NCBI RefSeq assembly: GCF_001949145.1
Contig: NW_019091461.1
Span: forward strand, 682,001-746,000
Direction: 5' to 3'
Length of the DNA stretch: 64,000 nt
From: Acanthaster planci
Lineage: Eukaryota; Echinodermata; Asteroidea; Valvatida; Acanthasteridae
The translations under genes were made by a program, and so were the position numbers. The notes below the pieces were generated by a model. That model had not been told where the DNA came from. It saw nothing but the letters and a program-made list of their open reading frames with translations, and ran no database searches. This document shows positions 49,601 to 57,026 of this stretch, one piece after another; the first letter of the stretch is position 1, and each line of letters begins with the position of its first letter.

Positions 49601-51167
49601 TATTTTGCCCATCATGATAAATAATCTAAAGTATGAGGAGAATATTATAATTCTTGAAGAACTGCCTCATGTTGTGATCATACTGTACATGTACATGGCA
49701 TGCATAGTCTGTGTTAAACATTAGCAAGGAACTACTTCACTGACAAGAGAATGTAAAAATGTGTTAATTTCATATGTCTACATGAAAAGGCGTTCATATA
49801 GTAGGGACAAGTCAGTTTGAATATTCAAATATTCAAATTTCAATTTAATTGAATCACCATATTGTATGTTATCGAGGGTTTGGTGTCATCAGTATACATC
49901 AGGTAATTGAACCTAAAAGGCCAATTCAGAGACGTATAACTGGTTCTCAAATGCAGTCAACTGCAACTTTCAGCATACTTTAAGTACATGTACACCTGTA
50001 CATGATGTAAGCTTAAGCACACAAGCCTACAGTAGTAATGTCACTTTTATAAGTGGAATGAATCATTTGTTGCCTGTGTAGGTTTTCCATTCGGAATGAC
50101 TAATTTGCTCAAATCTCAAGACAGGCGCTGAATAACTGTTTTGCCTGAATTAGTTAAAGTTCGGCAAATAATTTCAGTATATTTTGAGCAAATATTTCTG
50201 GGTCCAACAAATCTAGTTCACACAGCTGTCTTGTCATGGTCTGCATTTTGCCAAATCAAGTACATATCTACAAATTTCAACTCAGGCAGTAAATTTGCAA
50301 TAGAATTCCTCTCTGACCAGTAGGGTGTTGACAACTTGCCCAAATGCCTCAGGTTAAGAATGCATGCGAACTGCATATTCCTGGGCTAGGCCTAATTATA
50401 ATTTCCAAAAATGGGTTACTCACCATAGGGCCTAAATCTCTTCAAATGATCCATTTATGTACATGTAGGCCTTGCAAGCATTGCCAGACACTTCCAGATT
50501 TAATACAATAAATCTTCTTGGGGATTTCAATGCTATTACTAGGTTTGAATCAAGAGGGGTTCCAAAAATGATTTGGTCAGTCGTTTTGGATAATGTCCAC
50601 TCTAGATTTAAATTATGACCCCCTAGATTTCTGTTGTGATTTAAATACAGAGGCCTAGGCCTAAGACTTTAGTTTAAAGAGCCTAGGCTACTGATCTCAA
50701 AATTTACGTTTAACCGGGACTCCGAGATGGCATTTGAAAGGACTTAAAACACTGGAGAAATGAACATGCATTCATTACATTTTCAAATATGCAAGGACTG
50801 GTTTAAGGATATGGCTTACAATGTAGGCCTAACCGTTCGGCCTAATCCATATTTCCCTGAACATTTTGGAAGCAAACGACAACAGCAGCACGTCCAAACA
50901 CCGACACCGGTACTCGTAACCAGGCAAAATTTCACGATGACATCAGAACGAAAAAATAAACAAACCTGGTGGTTCATCATCGATATCCGACTCGGCATCT
51001 GCGGGCTCTGAAAACTTCACCTCCCGCTTGCCCTTTCCGTCCCCGTCGTGCAGTTTAGAGAAATACTGGGCGGCGAACTCAACCAAATCATCCGGACGCT
51101 CTCGCAGGACCGCCACGGTGAAGTCCTGCAGGAGGTCCGTCAACCCTGACGGGATCTCGATGCTCAT
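16488..51167 (-). CDS. PRKAR2: cAMP-dependent protein kinase type II regulatory subunit (whole gene)
   Basis: The RII subunit holds PKA catalytic subunits inactive until cAMP binds and is tethered to membranes or cilia by AKAPs. Thirteen exons give 370 residues (human RII-alpha has 404). Residues 4-40 are the docking/dimerisation domain ([24 protein letters not shown]). Residues 76-79 (RRKS, then V) are the inhibitor site; a phosphorylatable Ser at the target position makes it type II rather than type I. Phosphate-binding cassette A is [15 protein letters not shown] at 183-197 (Glu185, Arg194) and cassette B is [15 protein letters not shown] at 308-322 (Glu310, Arg319). Both key Arg/Glu pairs are intact, so both cAMP sites should work. 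All splice sites are GT-AG and all phases agree. Invertebrates often have one RII gene, so alpha/beta is not assigned. Alternative first and last exons are listed separately. Confidence 0.96.
17461..17529 (-). CDS. PRKAR2: PRKAR2 exon 12: cassette B
   Basis: Encodes [20 protein letters not shown] followed by RCA. The acceptor is GTCTGCAG and the donor GTAAGT. Confidence 0.96.
17743..17800 (-). CDS. PRKAR2: PRKAR2 exon 11
   Basis: Encodes [19 protein letters not shown], leading into cassette B. The acceptor ATCATAAAG is pyrimidine-poor, which fits a site that may compete with the upstream terminal exon. The donor is GTAGGT. Confidence 0.94.
17801..22503 (-). other. PRKAR2 intron, exon 11 side
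   Basis: No coding exon is visible. Long reading frames near 19.4-19.9 kb have no splice support and biased low-complexity composition. The left end includes the 3' UTR of the alternative last exon. Confidence 0.5.
22126..22131 (-). terminator. Candidate polyadenylation signal for the tail exon
   Basis: AATAAA on the minus strand, about 375 bases beyond the TAG of the alternative last exon. Confidence 0.35.
22504..22632 (-). CDS. PRKAR2: PRKAR2 alternative last exon with membrane-anchor-like tail
   Basis: A strong pyrimidine tract and GCCCTAAG acceptor open a phase-0 exon of 42 codons and a TAG. It fits the phase-0 donor of exon 10. Third codon positions are almost all G or C (about 88%), far above the surrounding intron. 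The peptide starts [13 protein letters not shown] and has a hydrophobic run [19 protein letters not shown], ending TP. The exon 1a-10 product would have 332 residues, lose cassette B and end in a tail anchor. A complement of AATAAA follows at 22126-22131. It could instead belong to an unseen nested gene, but no other exon nearby was found. Confidence 0.55.
   Translation of the reverse strand, partial: VLSFLHRHPDFPWVALLSLRDTLGLVLLVAAMGIAWLRLLTP
22633..24706 (-). other. PRKAR2 intron between exon 10 and the tail exon
   Basis: AT-rich, with only a purine-rich stretch (plus strand) next to the tail exon acceptor. Nothing else was recognised. Confidence 0.5.
24707..24772 (-). CDS. PRKAR2: PRKAR2 exon 10
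   Basis: Encodes [20 protein letters not shown], strands of domain B. The donor GTAAGG in phase 0 can serve exon 11 or the alternative terminal exon. Confidence 0.95.
24923..24997 (-). CDS. PRKAR2: PRKAR2 exon 9
   Basis: Encodes [20 protein letters not shown] followed by CIIAQ, the start of cAMP domain B. The donor is GTAAGG, phase 0. Confidence 0.95.
25572..25673 (-). CDS. PRKAR2: PRKAR2 exon 8
   Basis: Encodes [20 protein letters not shown] and the helix between the two cAMP domains, ending KSLE. The donor is GTACGT. Confidence 0.96.
25674..27998 (-). other. PRKAR2 introns around exon 7
   Basis: Apart from exon 7, no further exon, repeat or RNA gene was recognised. Confidence 0.45.
26527..26668 (-). 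CDS. PRKAR2: PRKAR2 exon 7: cassette A
   Basis: Carries the complete phosphate-binding cassette [20 protein letters not shown]. The acceptor is TTCTCCAG and the donor GTAAGC. Confidence 0.97.
27999..28063 (-). CDS. PRKAR2: PRKAR2 exon 6
   Basis: Encodes [19 protein letters not shown], the first strands of cAMP domain A. The donor is GTAAGT and the acceptor a weak TATGATAG. Confidence 0.95.
28836..28877 (-). CDS. PRKAR2: PRKAR2 exon 5
   Basis: Encodes [14 protein letters not shown], matching human EQLSQVLDAMFERI. The donor is GTAAGA, phase 0. Confidence 0.95.
28878..33154 (-). other. PRKAR2 intron between exons 4 and 5
   Basis: Holds a GC-rich island at about 29330-29480 and the possible microexon at 31.4 kb. 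The rest is AT-rich and shows no exon or repeat that I recognise. Confidence 0.45.
31399..31404 (-). CDS. PRKAR2: Possible 6-base microexon of PRKAR2
   Basis: A very long pyrimidine tract on the minus strand runs into CCAGAG, then TACGAT, then a consensus donor GTGAGT. Used between exons 4 and 5 (both phase 0) it would insert Tyr-Asp. An 8-base alternative (CAG acceptor) would break the frame. Only splice signals support it. Confidence 0.2.
33155..33238 (-). CDS. PRKAR2: PRKAR2 exon 4
   Basis: Encodes [20 protein letters not shown], matching human [20 protein letters not shown], the helix leading into cAMP domain A. The donor is GTATGT. Confidence 0.95.
35301..35356 (-). CDS. PRKAR2: PRKAR2 exon 3: acidic linker
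   Basis: Encodes [19 protein letters not shown], matching human VCAETYNPDEEEED. The acceptor is TTTTGTAG and the donor GTAAGC. Confidence 0.93.
36036..36062. repeat. TGTACATG tract
   Basis: Palindromic ACATGTACTGTACATGTA-type run in intron 3-2 of PRKAR2. Confidence 0.75.
36470..36522. repeat. TGTACATG tract
   Basis: Repeated CATGTA/TACATG/GTACGT words, partly self-complementary. Confidence 0.75.
37115..37152. repeat. TGTACATG tract
   Basis: Runs from GTACCGGTACACGTACAG into ACATGTACATGTAGG. Same family as the other tracts. Confidence 0.75.
39107..39142 (-). CDS. PRKAR2: PRKAR2 exon 2: autoinhibitor site
   Basis: A 36-base exon encoding [11 protein letters not shown], matching human VPSRFNRRVS. 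The acceptor is CCTCTGCAG and the donor GTGAGT. Of two overlapping AG acceptors only the first keeps frame. Confidence 0.9.
39530..39597. repeat. TGTACATG tract
   Basis: About 68 bases of CATGTACATGTAC-like words, only about 400 bases upstream (minus-strand sense) of exon 2. Confidence 0.8.
42683..43154 (+). mobile_element. Non-autonomous AT-rich element, copy A
   Basis: About 470 bp starting CAGGGCTGTGCC and ending GACTCAGCCCTA, so the ends are short imperfect inverted repeats. Both ends carry CGAATATTC/GAATATTCAAATATTC runs. It shares most of its length with copy B at 56.6-57.0 kb, including the segments around CACTATGGAGGCTTGTTTCA and GGCTGGAGATA. The ends and possible 8-bp target duplication (GCGGTCTA/CAGGTATA, diverged) suggest a hAT-type relative, but no transposase is present. 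Confidence 0.65.
43217..43458. mobile_element. 242-bp inverted-repeat element (MITE)
   Basis: Ends begin GGGGCCAATTTCATAG and continue GCTGCTTAAGCACAAAATTT; the two 38-bp ends differ at one position. There is no coding capacity. Flanks suggest a 3-bp duplication (CTG). From memory, similar ends are common in echinoderm genomes (not checked). Confidence 0.8.
46045..46093 (-). CDS. PRKAR2: PRKAR2 exon 1b: alternative first exon
   Basis: Has its own ATG (A at -3) and encodes [16 protein letters not shown], ending in phase 1 at donor G|GTAAGG. That is the same phase as exon 1a, so it joins exon 2 perfectly. It cannot be an internal exon after exon 1a, because the only nearby acceptor (TTGCGAG) would bring a stop in frame at once. 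The product would be 319 residues with the inhibitor site and both cAMP domains but no docking/dimerisation domain. Confidence 0.6.
46546..46560 (-). promoter_or_regulatory. CTCF-like motif upstream of exon 1b
   Basis: On the minus strand CCAGCAGATGGAGGT agrees at 14 of 15 positions with the degenerate CTCF core. It lies about 450 bases upstream of the exon 1b ATG. A chance match is possible. Confidence 0.3.
47346..47456. repeat. TGTACATG tract
   Basis: Two dense blocks, CACATGTACATGTACATG and GTACATGTACATGTACACAT, separated by about 50 bases. Confidence 0.8.
49228..49315. repeat. TGTACATG tract
   Basis: The longest continuous block of CATGTA/TACATG/ACGTAC words in the window. Confidence 0.8.
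50966..51167 (-). CDS. PRKAR2: PRKAR2 exon 1a: docking/dimerisation domain
   Basis: Starts [16 protein letters not shown], matching human MSHIQIPPGLTELLQGY, so the start is secure. It ends in an acidic linker (SDIDDEPP) in phase 1 with donor GTTTGT. Confidence 0.95.
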
Positions 51168-51530
51168 GACAGCAGTTTATCCGGTGCAAATGTGGACACA
51201 AATTTATCCAAAATGTGAAGTTGTAGTCATAGACGTGCAGTCCCCCTGGAAAGCTCTGTCGTTTAGTTAATGTTCTATTAAATGTGTACGGCCTAAGGTT
51301 GTAACATTTCTTAGCAGACAATAAAAATGTTCAACATGTTGCTCTTTCCGAGCACATAATTATTCAGCATACAGATGTACGACTAGTCCACGTACATGTA
51401 CATGTTCGTACATGTACATGTACACACAGCAAGATGACGTGCAGGCCTGCTGCAGAAAACGTGCATACACATTGCATTGCGACGGTCGAGCGCGCGTGCG
51501 CGCGTCGCGTTGTGTTGTTCCTTAAGCAAA
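51168..51530 (-). promoter_or_regulatory. PRKAR2 exon 1a 5' UTR and promoter region
   Basis: Upstream of the ATG on the minus strand. It ends in a CpG-dense stretch (GAGCGCGCGTGCGCGCGTCG near 51488-51507) typical of a CpG-type promoter. The exact start site is not visible. Confidence 0.4.
51389..51424. repeat. TGTACATG tract in the PRKAR2 5' flank
   Basis: ACGTACATGTACATG then TTCGTACATGTACATGTAC, about 230 bases upstream of the exon 1a ATG. Confidence 0.8.
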
Positions 51531-51783
51531 TGTTTGACACAGACGTTCTGACGTCACAGTTAACCGTTAACCTTTACCTTGACATCGCATAATATATCTT
51601 CTGATCCTTTATATTAATTAAAGCTTTTATTTATAACAGATTTCACACAAAGGGCTTTTTAGAATGAAACCAACCAAACTCTAAAGGTTACGGAAAGTAC
51701 GTTTGGTACAAATATGTACAAATGGTTGGGAGTGTCGTGCCGGTGGCGCTCTTATCGTGTGTCGCAATGATGTTGCCGTGTGG

Positions 51784-51796
51784 GTTGCTAAGCAAC
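51784..51796. promoter_or_regulatory. X-box-like palindrome (RFX-type site)
   Basis: GTTGCTAAGCAAC is a perfect palindrome and close to the RFX X-box (GTTRCC/RGYAAC). It lies about 620 bases upstream of PRKAR2 exon 1a. RFX factors drive ciliary genes, and RII is an abundant ciliary and sperm-tail protein, so a role is plausible but inferred. Confidence 0.4.
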
Positions 51797-52693
51797 AGCT
51801 TCAAGCTAATTACAGCTGCAGGGTTTGCATTTAGTCTGACTGATCAATTACGTCCACAAAATTGTCCTATGTATTTCTTTGTTTCATATTCACAATTAAC
51901 AGTATGAGTTGTAAACTGATTAAATATTCGTTTTTGCTTTATATTTTTGAGGGACGCATTAATTTATTTTTTGGTTCGGATGTGTGATAAATCCCCCTAA
52001 ATCGCATTCATAACATTTCCTTTTCGGTTTCAGGTTCGGGCATTTGCACATGTGCAATCAAAGTTCAGTTTGCAGTTAATGGTTAGTGTCACGTTTTGTC
52101 TAAAAATGTATATTCTCCCCAATGTGAAAGTATAGTATACCTTACTAAAGTTTTACTGTTTTAAAGCTGCGTAAAAATTTGTCCCACACTGGAATCTTTT
52201 CCTTAGAATTTCAAACGACAGATAACACGCCACATGGTAGGCCTACGCCAAAAAGGACAAAAAAGTCTGTGACTTAAAATGGCTTTCACTGGGTTTTTCA
52301 TTGGTAATTTGTTGGGAGTCATTACACTTGGAAACGACATTTTAACCGCAGGGAAAATTACGAAGTTAAAAATTATCCTCACCGAACAGTAGAGGGCGCA
52401 AGTACAATTTACGTTGATCAAAGGCCCCAAATATATGTAAATACTGTGTAGTGGATGGATGGAAAGCAGTGAAACGAAGGATGCACTTTATGAATCGGGA
52501 TTGGCGGGTTAAACTCATCCCAAAATGTTAAAAAAAAATTCTCTTTCCTGGAACACACCGACTGAAAAGTTTGAAACCAACTTCGGGACGTTACAAAGAA
52601 GTAAAATCCGGAATATCAAAAACAACAACAGATGGAAAATACATTTTTTAAAAAGCATTGAATAATGCGTGAAACAACCATTACCAATATGAA
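51797..52693. other. Intergenic region, no gene seen
   Basis: AT-rich, with one CTCF-like motif (52386-52400, 13 of 15 positions, ACAGTAGAGGGCGCA). No exon was recognised. Confidence 0.45.
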
Positions 52694-52852
52694 CGATTCA
52701 CAATACTGCACCTCCAAGAGTTTGCAACAGGTTGACCGATAACAATGCGCGAAATCTGTCGACCCAATGCGCGTTTGGTCGACAAACTTCGCGAGTTGTG
52801 ATTGGCCAACGCGTTGCAAACTCCTGGAGGCGCGTTATTGTGAATCGCCCGT
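52694..52852. mobile_element. Foldback element
   Basis: Two imperfect inverted arms of about 70 bp begin CGATTCACAATA and continue through CCTCCAAGAGTTTGCAAC, a CCAAT-like stretch, GCGCGAA and GTCGAC, leaving a short centre. There is no coding capacity. Confidence 0.75.
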
Positions 52853-52904
52853 ATTGGCAAACGCGTTGCAGACTCTTGGAGGCGCACTATTGTGAAACGC
52901 CCGG
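52853..52904. repeat. Extra arm of the foldback family
   Basis: A third copy of the arm directly follows the foldback element, in the same direction as its right arm, ending CACTATTGTGAAACGCCCG. It is closest to the lone arm at 8573-8640. Confidence 0.7.
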
Positions 52905-53340
52905 CTGGGGTTGACGATGCCCGGACGACACGGTTGAGAGGGTGGATTCGTCGCCCGGATCTTCTAGCCTGAGGGTTAAAGGTTTTGGAATTGTGCGGCT
53001 TGGAAATGGTGAATGAATAATAACGTCTATTAAATATGTAATTTTAATTACAGAGTATGGACCTGCTCTGTTTTTTTCTGTTGCTTGAATAATATGTGCC
53101 AAAACAGGAGGCCTAACTGACTGTTATCCTAATAATTTTTATTTTGTAACTGAATCTTTAAGGAACAACAATTCAATTTTTGCAGTGGGCAAATAAAACA
53201 CTGGCTCGACGCCCAAAAAGCTGTTTTTAGATCGAAAAAAAAGGTGAAATGGGAATAAAAAGGAAATCGAAAGAATTAGGACGCTTGTTGTAACTGTGAT
53301 TTGCATACAGCGGTATGCAAGTATACTCGCCTCGTTCATT

Positions 53341-53909
53341 CAGGCTGAGTTCGGGCGGCTTGTTCTCATATGTTCACGAACAGCCCGATTTGCTGTTCGT
53401 GGGCAGGGACGTCTATAAAAAACCTGGACTTGCGACGCCTTCTTATGAAAAAGAAGACAACCAGCGGTCATTTTACCGAGCCGAATACAAACGCGTGGAT
53501 TGGTTCCCTTCTATTGACGTCAGGAAGAACAAAGGCGGGCATTGCCAGGAAGGCTTTGTATTCGGCTCGGTAAAATGGCCGCGAGTGGATTCAATTACTC
53601 TATAGGCTAATTAAGGGCATTGCGAGTCCAGATTTTATTATACAAGTCCGTGTTCGTGGGTCGGCCGCTCGAACGTCGGGAACGTACAACCAGTTATCGG
53701 TACTAATTATTTGTAGCATGCAGGCAACATGGCGGCGGCCTTGCACATTCTTCAAGGCTGAGTTCGGGCGGTTTGTTCTCATGTGTTCACGAACAGCTCG
53801 ATTTATTGTTCGTTGGTCGGCAGCTCGAACGTCGGGAAGTACAACCGGTTATCGGTACTAGTTATTTGTGGCTGCAAGCAACATGGCGTCGTCCTTGTGC
53901 ATTCTTCGA
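53341..53909 (+). repeat. Tandem pair of a ~165-bp GC-rich unit
   Basis: Unit 2 (about 53746-53909) and unit 1 share GGCTGAGTTCGGGCGG, TGTTCACGAACAGC, TCGAACGTCGGGAA, CAACCGGTTATCGGTACTA-like and CAACATGGCG blocks in order. Unit 1 is interrupted by the element at 53404-53650. Each unit ends near AACATGGCG, a YY1-like context. Confidence 0.8.
53404..53650 (+). mobile_element. 247-bp inverted-repeat element with target duplication
   Basis: Flanked on both sides by the 10-mer TGTTCGTGGG (53394-53403 and 53651-53660), while the neighbouring unit has that site only once and uninterrupted (TGTTCGTTGG). The ends are imperfect inverted repeats of about 40 bp, and an internal pair (ATTTTACCGAGCCGAATAC and its complement) forms a second stem. 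A 9-11-bp duplication suggests a Mutator-like origin, but the family is not proven. Confidence 0.75.
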
Positions 53910-54036
53910 AAGCTAATGTTGGATAATTGGGCTAACTTCTTTTCCATTAAAAATCATTTGTCATGGAAAATTTTTGTTAATTTTAGAAAGTTTCCATTGT
54001 TTCCAGCTTTATAAGCCATCTCGATAATTTTTGCAG

Positions 54037-54358
54037 CTTTTCAAAAATCAAATCTCACGAGTTTTTCCGTGTGTTTGTGGAAAACCCTGACGAGGAGGTG
54101 GTGTGTAAACCTGTTCCGAGAACAATGTTCTCGTGTCATGTTCCCGCCGTTCGAGCGCGAGAACACGAAACCCGTGTCAAGAACGGGCCGCCCGAACTCG
54201 ACCTCAGTTCCTTTTGCGAGCTTTGGGGTGTTTGCTGCCACCAAGCGACCGTACTGCATCCAATCGGCACGACAACGCGTGACGACTTTCAGCTGGCCAT
54301 GCACATTGGTCAAGTTACGCCTTTCAGTTTGCCAGTTCTATTTCATCCTCAAAACTAA
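54037..54358 (+). CDS. Unrecognised coding-like segment
   Basis: After ATTTTTGCAG the frame stays open for 107 codons to TAA: SKIKSHEFFRVFVENPDEEV, then a Val/Pro/Arg-rich middle, then TTTRDDFQLAMHIGQ. Codons beginning with G are frequent and the stretch is GC-rich against AT-rich flanks. The reverse strand is also open (54041-54313), as often happens opposite real coding sequence. I find no upstream exon with a good donor and recognise no family, so this may be a gene fragment. Confidence 0.25.
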
Positions 54359-54539
54359 TCTTAAAATAGATCTATAGTAAAAAATCTTAAAATCGCAGAA
54401 AGGAACGGAAACGCGCAGAGACCTGCGTCGGTATTTTGATTTAGATGTCACGGACAAAACAAGATCCGTGTGGACCTCAGTAATGGTCATGCTTAAAAAC
54501 AGGAGTTGGTTCAATAAAAGGGCAGGCCATCTCACCATC

Positions 54540-54770
54540 TTACAATGACGCCCCCAAAAAATTCATCAGAGCTTTCCACTCATCCTGCCCGTGTTTACTT
54601 TCCACTGGCCAAACGACAATCGTCCCATCTCGGACATCTCCCCGGCCACTCTTGTACATCGCGCCTATCGATCCGAAATGACCCGCACTTCGTGCCGTTG
54701 CACTTAGTCGGTCGGATTTCACAACTCGCGCTTTTACCCTCCGCGACTCAATTACCCGCAGATAATGTGA
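54540..54770 (-). CDS. Unrecognised coding-like segment
   Basis: A 76-codon frame ending SKHGQDEWKALMNFLGASL. About 70% of codons start with a purine. It includes YKSGRGDVRDGTIVVWPVE. There is no clear start codon or acceptor and no recognised family, so it could be a remnant. Confidence 0.2.
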   Translation of the reverse strand, partial: SHYLRVIESRRVKARVVKSDRLSATARSAGHFGSIGAMYKSGRGDVRDGTIVVWPVESKHGQDEWKALMNFLGASL

Positions 54771-56558
54771 TTATCACCGGGCTTCGAGCGTCCTTTGATT
54801 TCATGATCAAGAAAGGACATCAGGTCGCTAGCACACACGAAAGTAGACTAAATTTGTTCATTTTTCAAGGGATTGTACAACATAATTATAAGGTGGCTCT
54901 TCTCATTTTCATCACACGGTGCATTATTGAGTCCTGCTGTTGTCTTAGCCGTCAACATGCTATCAATCTGCGTCCCTGTCCAAATCGATCTCTAATGTCT
55001 ATGACAACCTGATCGCAGATATACTGATGCTCATGATCAAAATTGAAATGAGTTCACCTTGCCACCTGATGTATGCCTTTCCATCGTAACACTGACTTTC
55101 AACAACTGAAGAGGTGCTTGTTCGGCGAATTCACGGCACAAACTTAACGGGGCCTTGTTATCTTTTTGTTTCATCGAAAGGACAACGTGCAAGACGTGTT
55201 GCCATTTTTGCACAGTGGCGTGCGTGAGCATATATTCATCCACATATCACGCTCCGTCGAAAACTCAAACTGCACGTCATGATATTTATGTATCGACACC
55301 TCAAATAACAATCATACAGATGATTTACTTTTGAACAAAGGAAGCTGGACCACACTGGAGACCCAACTACACGATTTAGCAACCACTTGCCACATTCGTC
55401 TTTACAAATCTTTGTGCAGCGCTCACAGAAAGGTGGAAACAGTCACAGTTCAGGAAAACAGACTTGCCCTCAAAGCACGACACATTTTGTACAACTACTT
55501 TCAAGGAAGAAACGAGAGGCACACATCCAACAAAGTCTTCGGTTTCAAATAATTGTCAGTTTTGATTGCACGGTGCGCATGATGGCACGAGTGCGCAGAA
55601 ATCAAGAAGCCCGTGCCAGGAAAGAGACACGACGGATGGGCTTCGCACGTTTCAATTTTACACACTTCTCGTGTGTCTGTACGATATCCTCTTCATCTGT
55701 TTTTTCCCTACCCGACCATATCTCTCCCCCACATTACCGTGATTTATGGACCAGATCTAATGTAGGCTTGTCTCTCAGTCTCAAATTTCCATAAATCCTC
55801 CCTGGAAGTGCACCATGGACTCTCAATTATCTTCCACCAGGTGTGACCAAGAGAGAAGAAGTATTACTGGAGGAAATTATAATCATTTTTCTTCTTGTAA
55901 GAGACATTAACAATTCATGACGCGCTTTAATGACTCGTCGGAGCCGTTCAAGGACGGCCATCCATCCCTGCAACCTAAGACAACGTCATTTGTTCAGGCT
56001 CTTCACCACTACTCGCTCGCTGGAAAGGAATGCTGAAGTATTATTATCCCTCGCATCCACCATGACCGTCGAAACTCTGACCAAAAATAGAGAAGGAAAT
56101 AGAACCGTCGTCTTGGGCACTGTGGCCAGCTGACCACCTTCAGCAGGTATAGACACATGCACTGCAAGGGTCATACCCCGCAGAGAAAGTACTGACCTGG
56201 GTCAACGATTCAGCTACATGAATGGTTCAGGTTAGGCCTTGTATGTGACGATGGTCTCCTAAGACACGGATTTTGTATGGAAATTATTATTTGATCCCTT
56301 TTTGGTTGATTGTACGGTGTTGCTGCCGGGATGTCACTCCAGTAAGACGCTGTTCTCAATAAGGGGGTTTCTTCAAAAGTCGCGAACCCAACATTTGCAC
56401 ACACTGAAATTATTTGGAGAAAACTTTGTTAACTAAAACAACAAATGGTAAAAGAATTCACATTCTTAATTTTAGAAATTGGGGTAAATGCTGATGCTGA
56501 AATATCTCTAATTTCTTCTCGGTATGACACAGAGATACAATATCAAGGTTATTTTCAA
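54771..56558. other. Region without a supported gene
   Basis: Several short open frames overlap on both strands but none has splice signals, a good start or family likeness. Confidence 0.45.
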
Positions 56559-57026
56559 TAAGGTTGAGTCAACTTGAACAATTCACTATTCGAATATTCG
56601 ATCTTTGATTTGATCGAATAGCCGAATATTCGGTCATACTGACCGGCAGATTGTTGATAAACAAACCATATACAAAATCAGTTGTAGTTGTACATTATGA
56701 TCAATATAATAGCTTCTCACATTTAGGAATATCTCCAGCCACGATTTAACAAGATTTGTGGGATGAACAAAACTTCTTGCCTGTTGACAATTTCTATTCT
56801 TTTTAAATTATTTATTGCACGCTTTACATTTTAAATGATAAGATTGCTGACGCTTTTCATTGAATCTGCTTGAAACAAGCCTCCATAGTGCAATTTTTCT
56901 CATTTGAAAAAAAGAAATTTTTTCCTTCCATTTTATGAATTTTGCATTCGAATATTCGAAAAACAATATTCGAATATTCAACAATAGATGGAATATTCGG
57001 TTATTCGGATATTCGGCACCGCCCTA
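56559..57026 (-). mobile_element. Non-autonomous AT-rich element, copy B
   Basis: The reverse-orientation relative of copy A at 42.7 kb. It ends TTCGGCACCGCCCTA on the right and starts AGGTTGAGTCAA on the left, with CGAATATTCG runs near both ends and a shared interior (CTCCATAGTGCA, ATCTCCAGCCACGATTTA). Confidence 0.65.

Larger units (their letters stand above)
46094..50965 (-). other. PRKAR2 first intron, left of exon 1a
   Basis: Contains the exon 1b promoter side (46.1-46.6 kb), TGTACATG tracts, and a short fragment at about 49815-49850 with the same TTTGAATATTCAAATATTC run as the AT-rich element ends. No other exon was seen. Confidence 0.5.
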
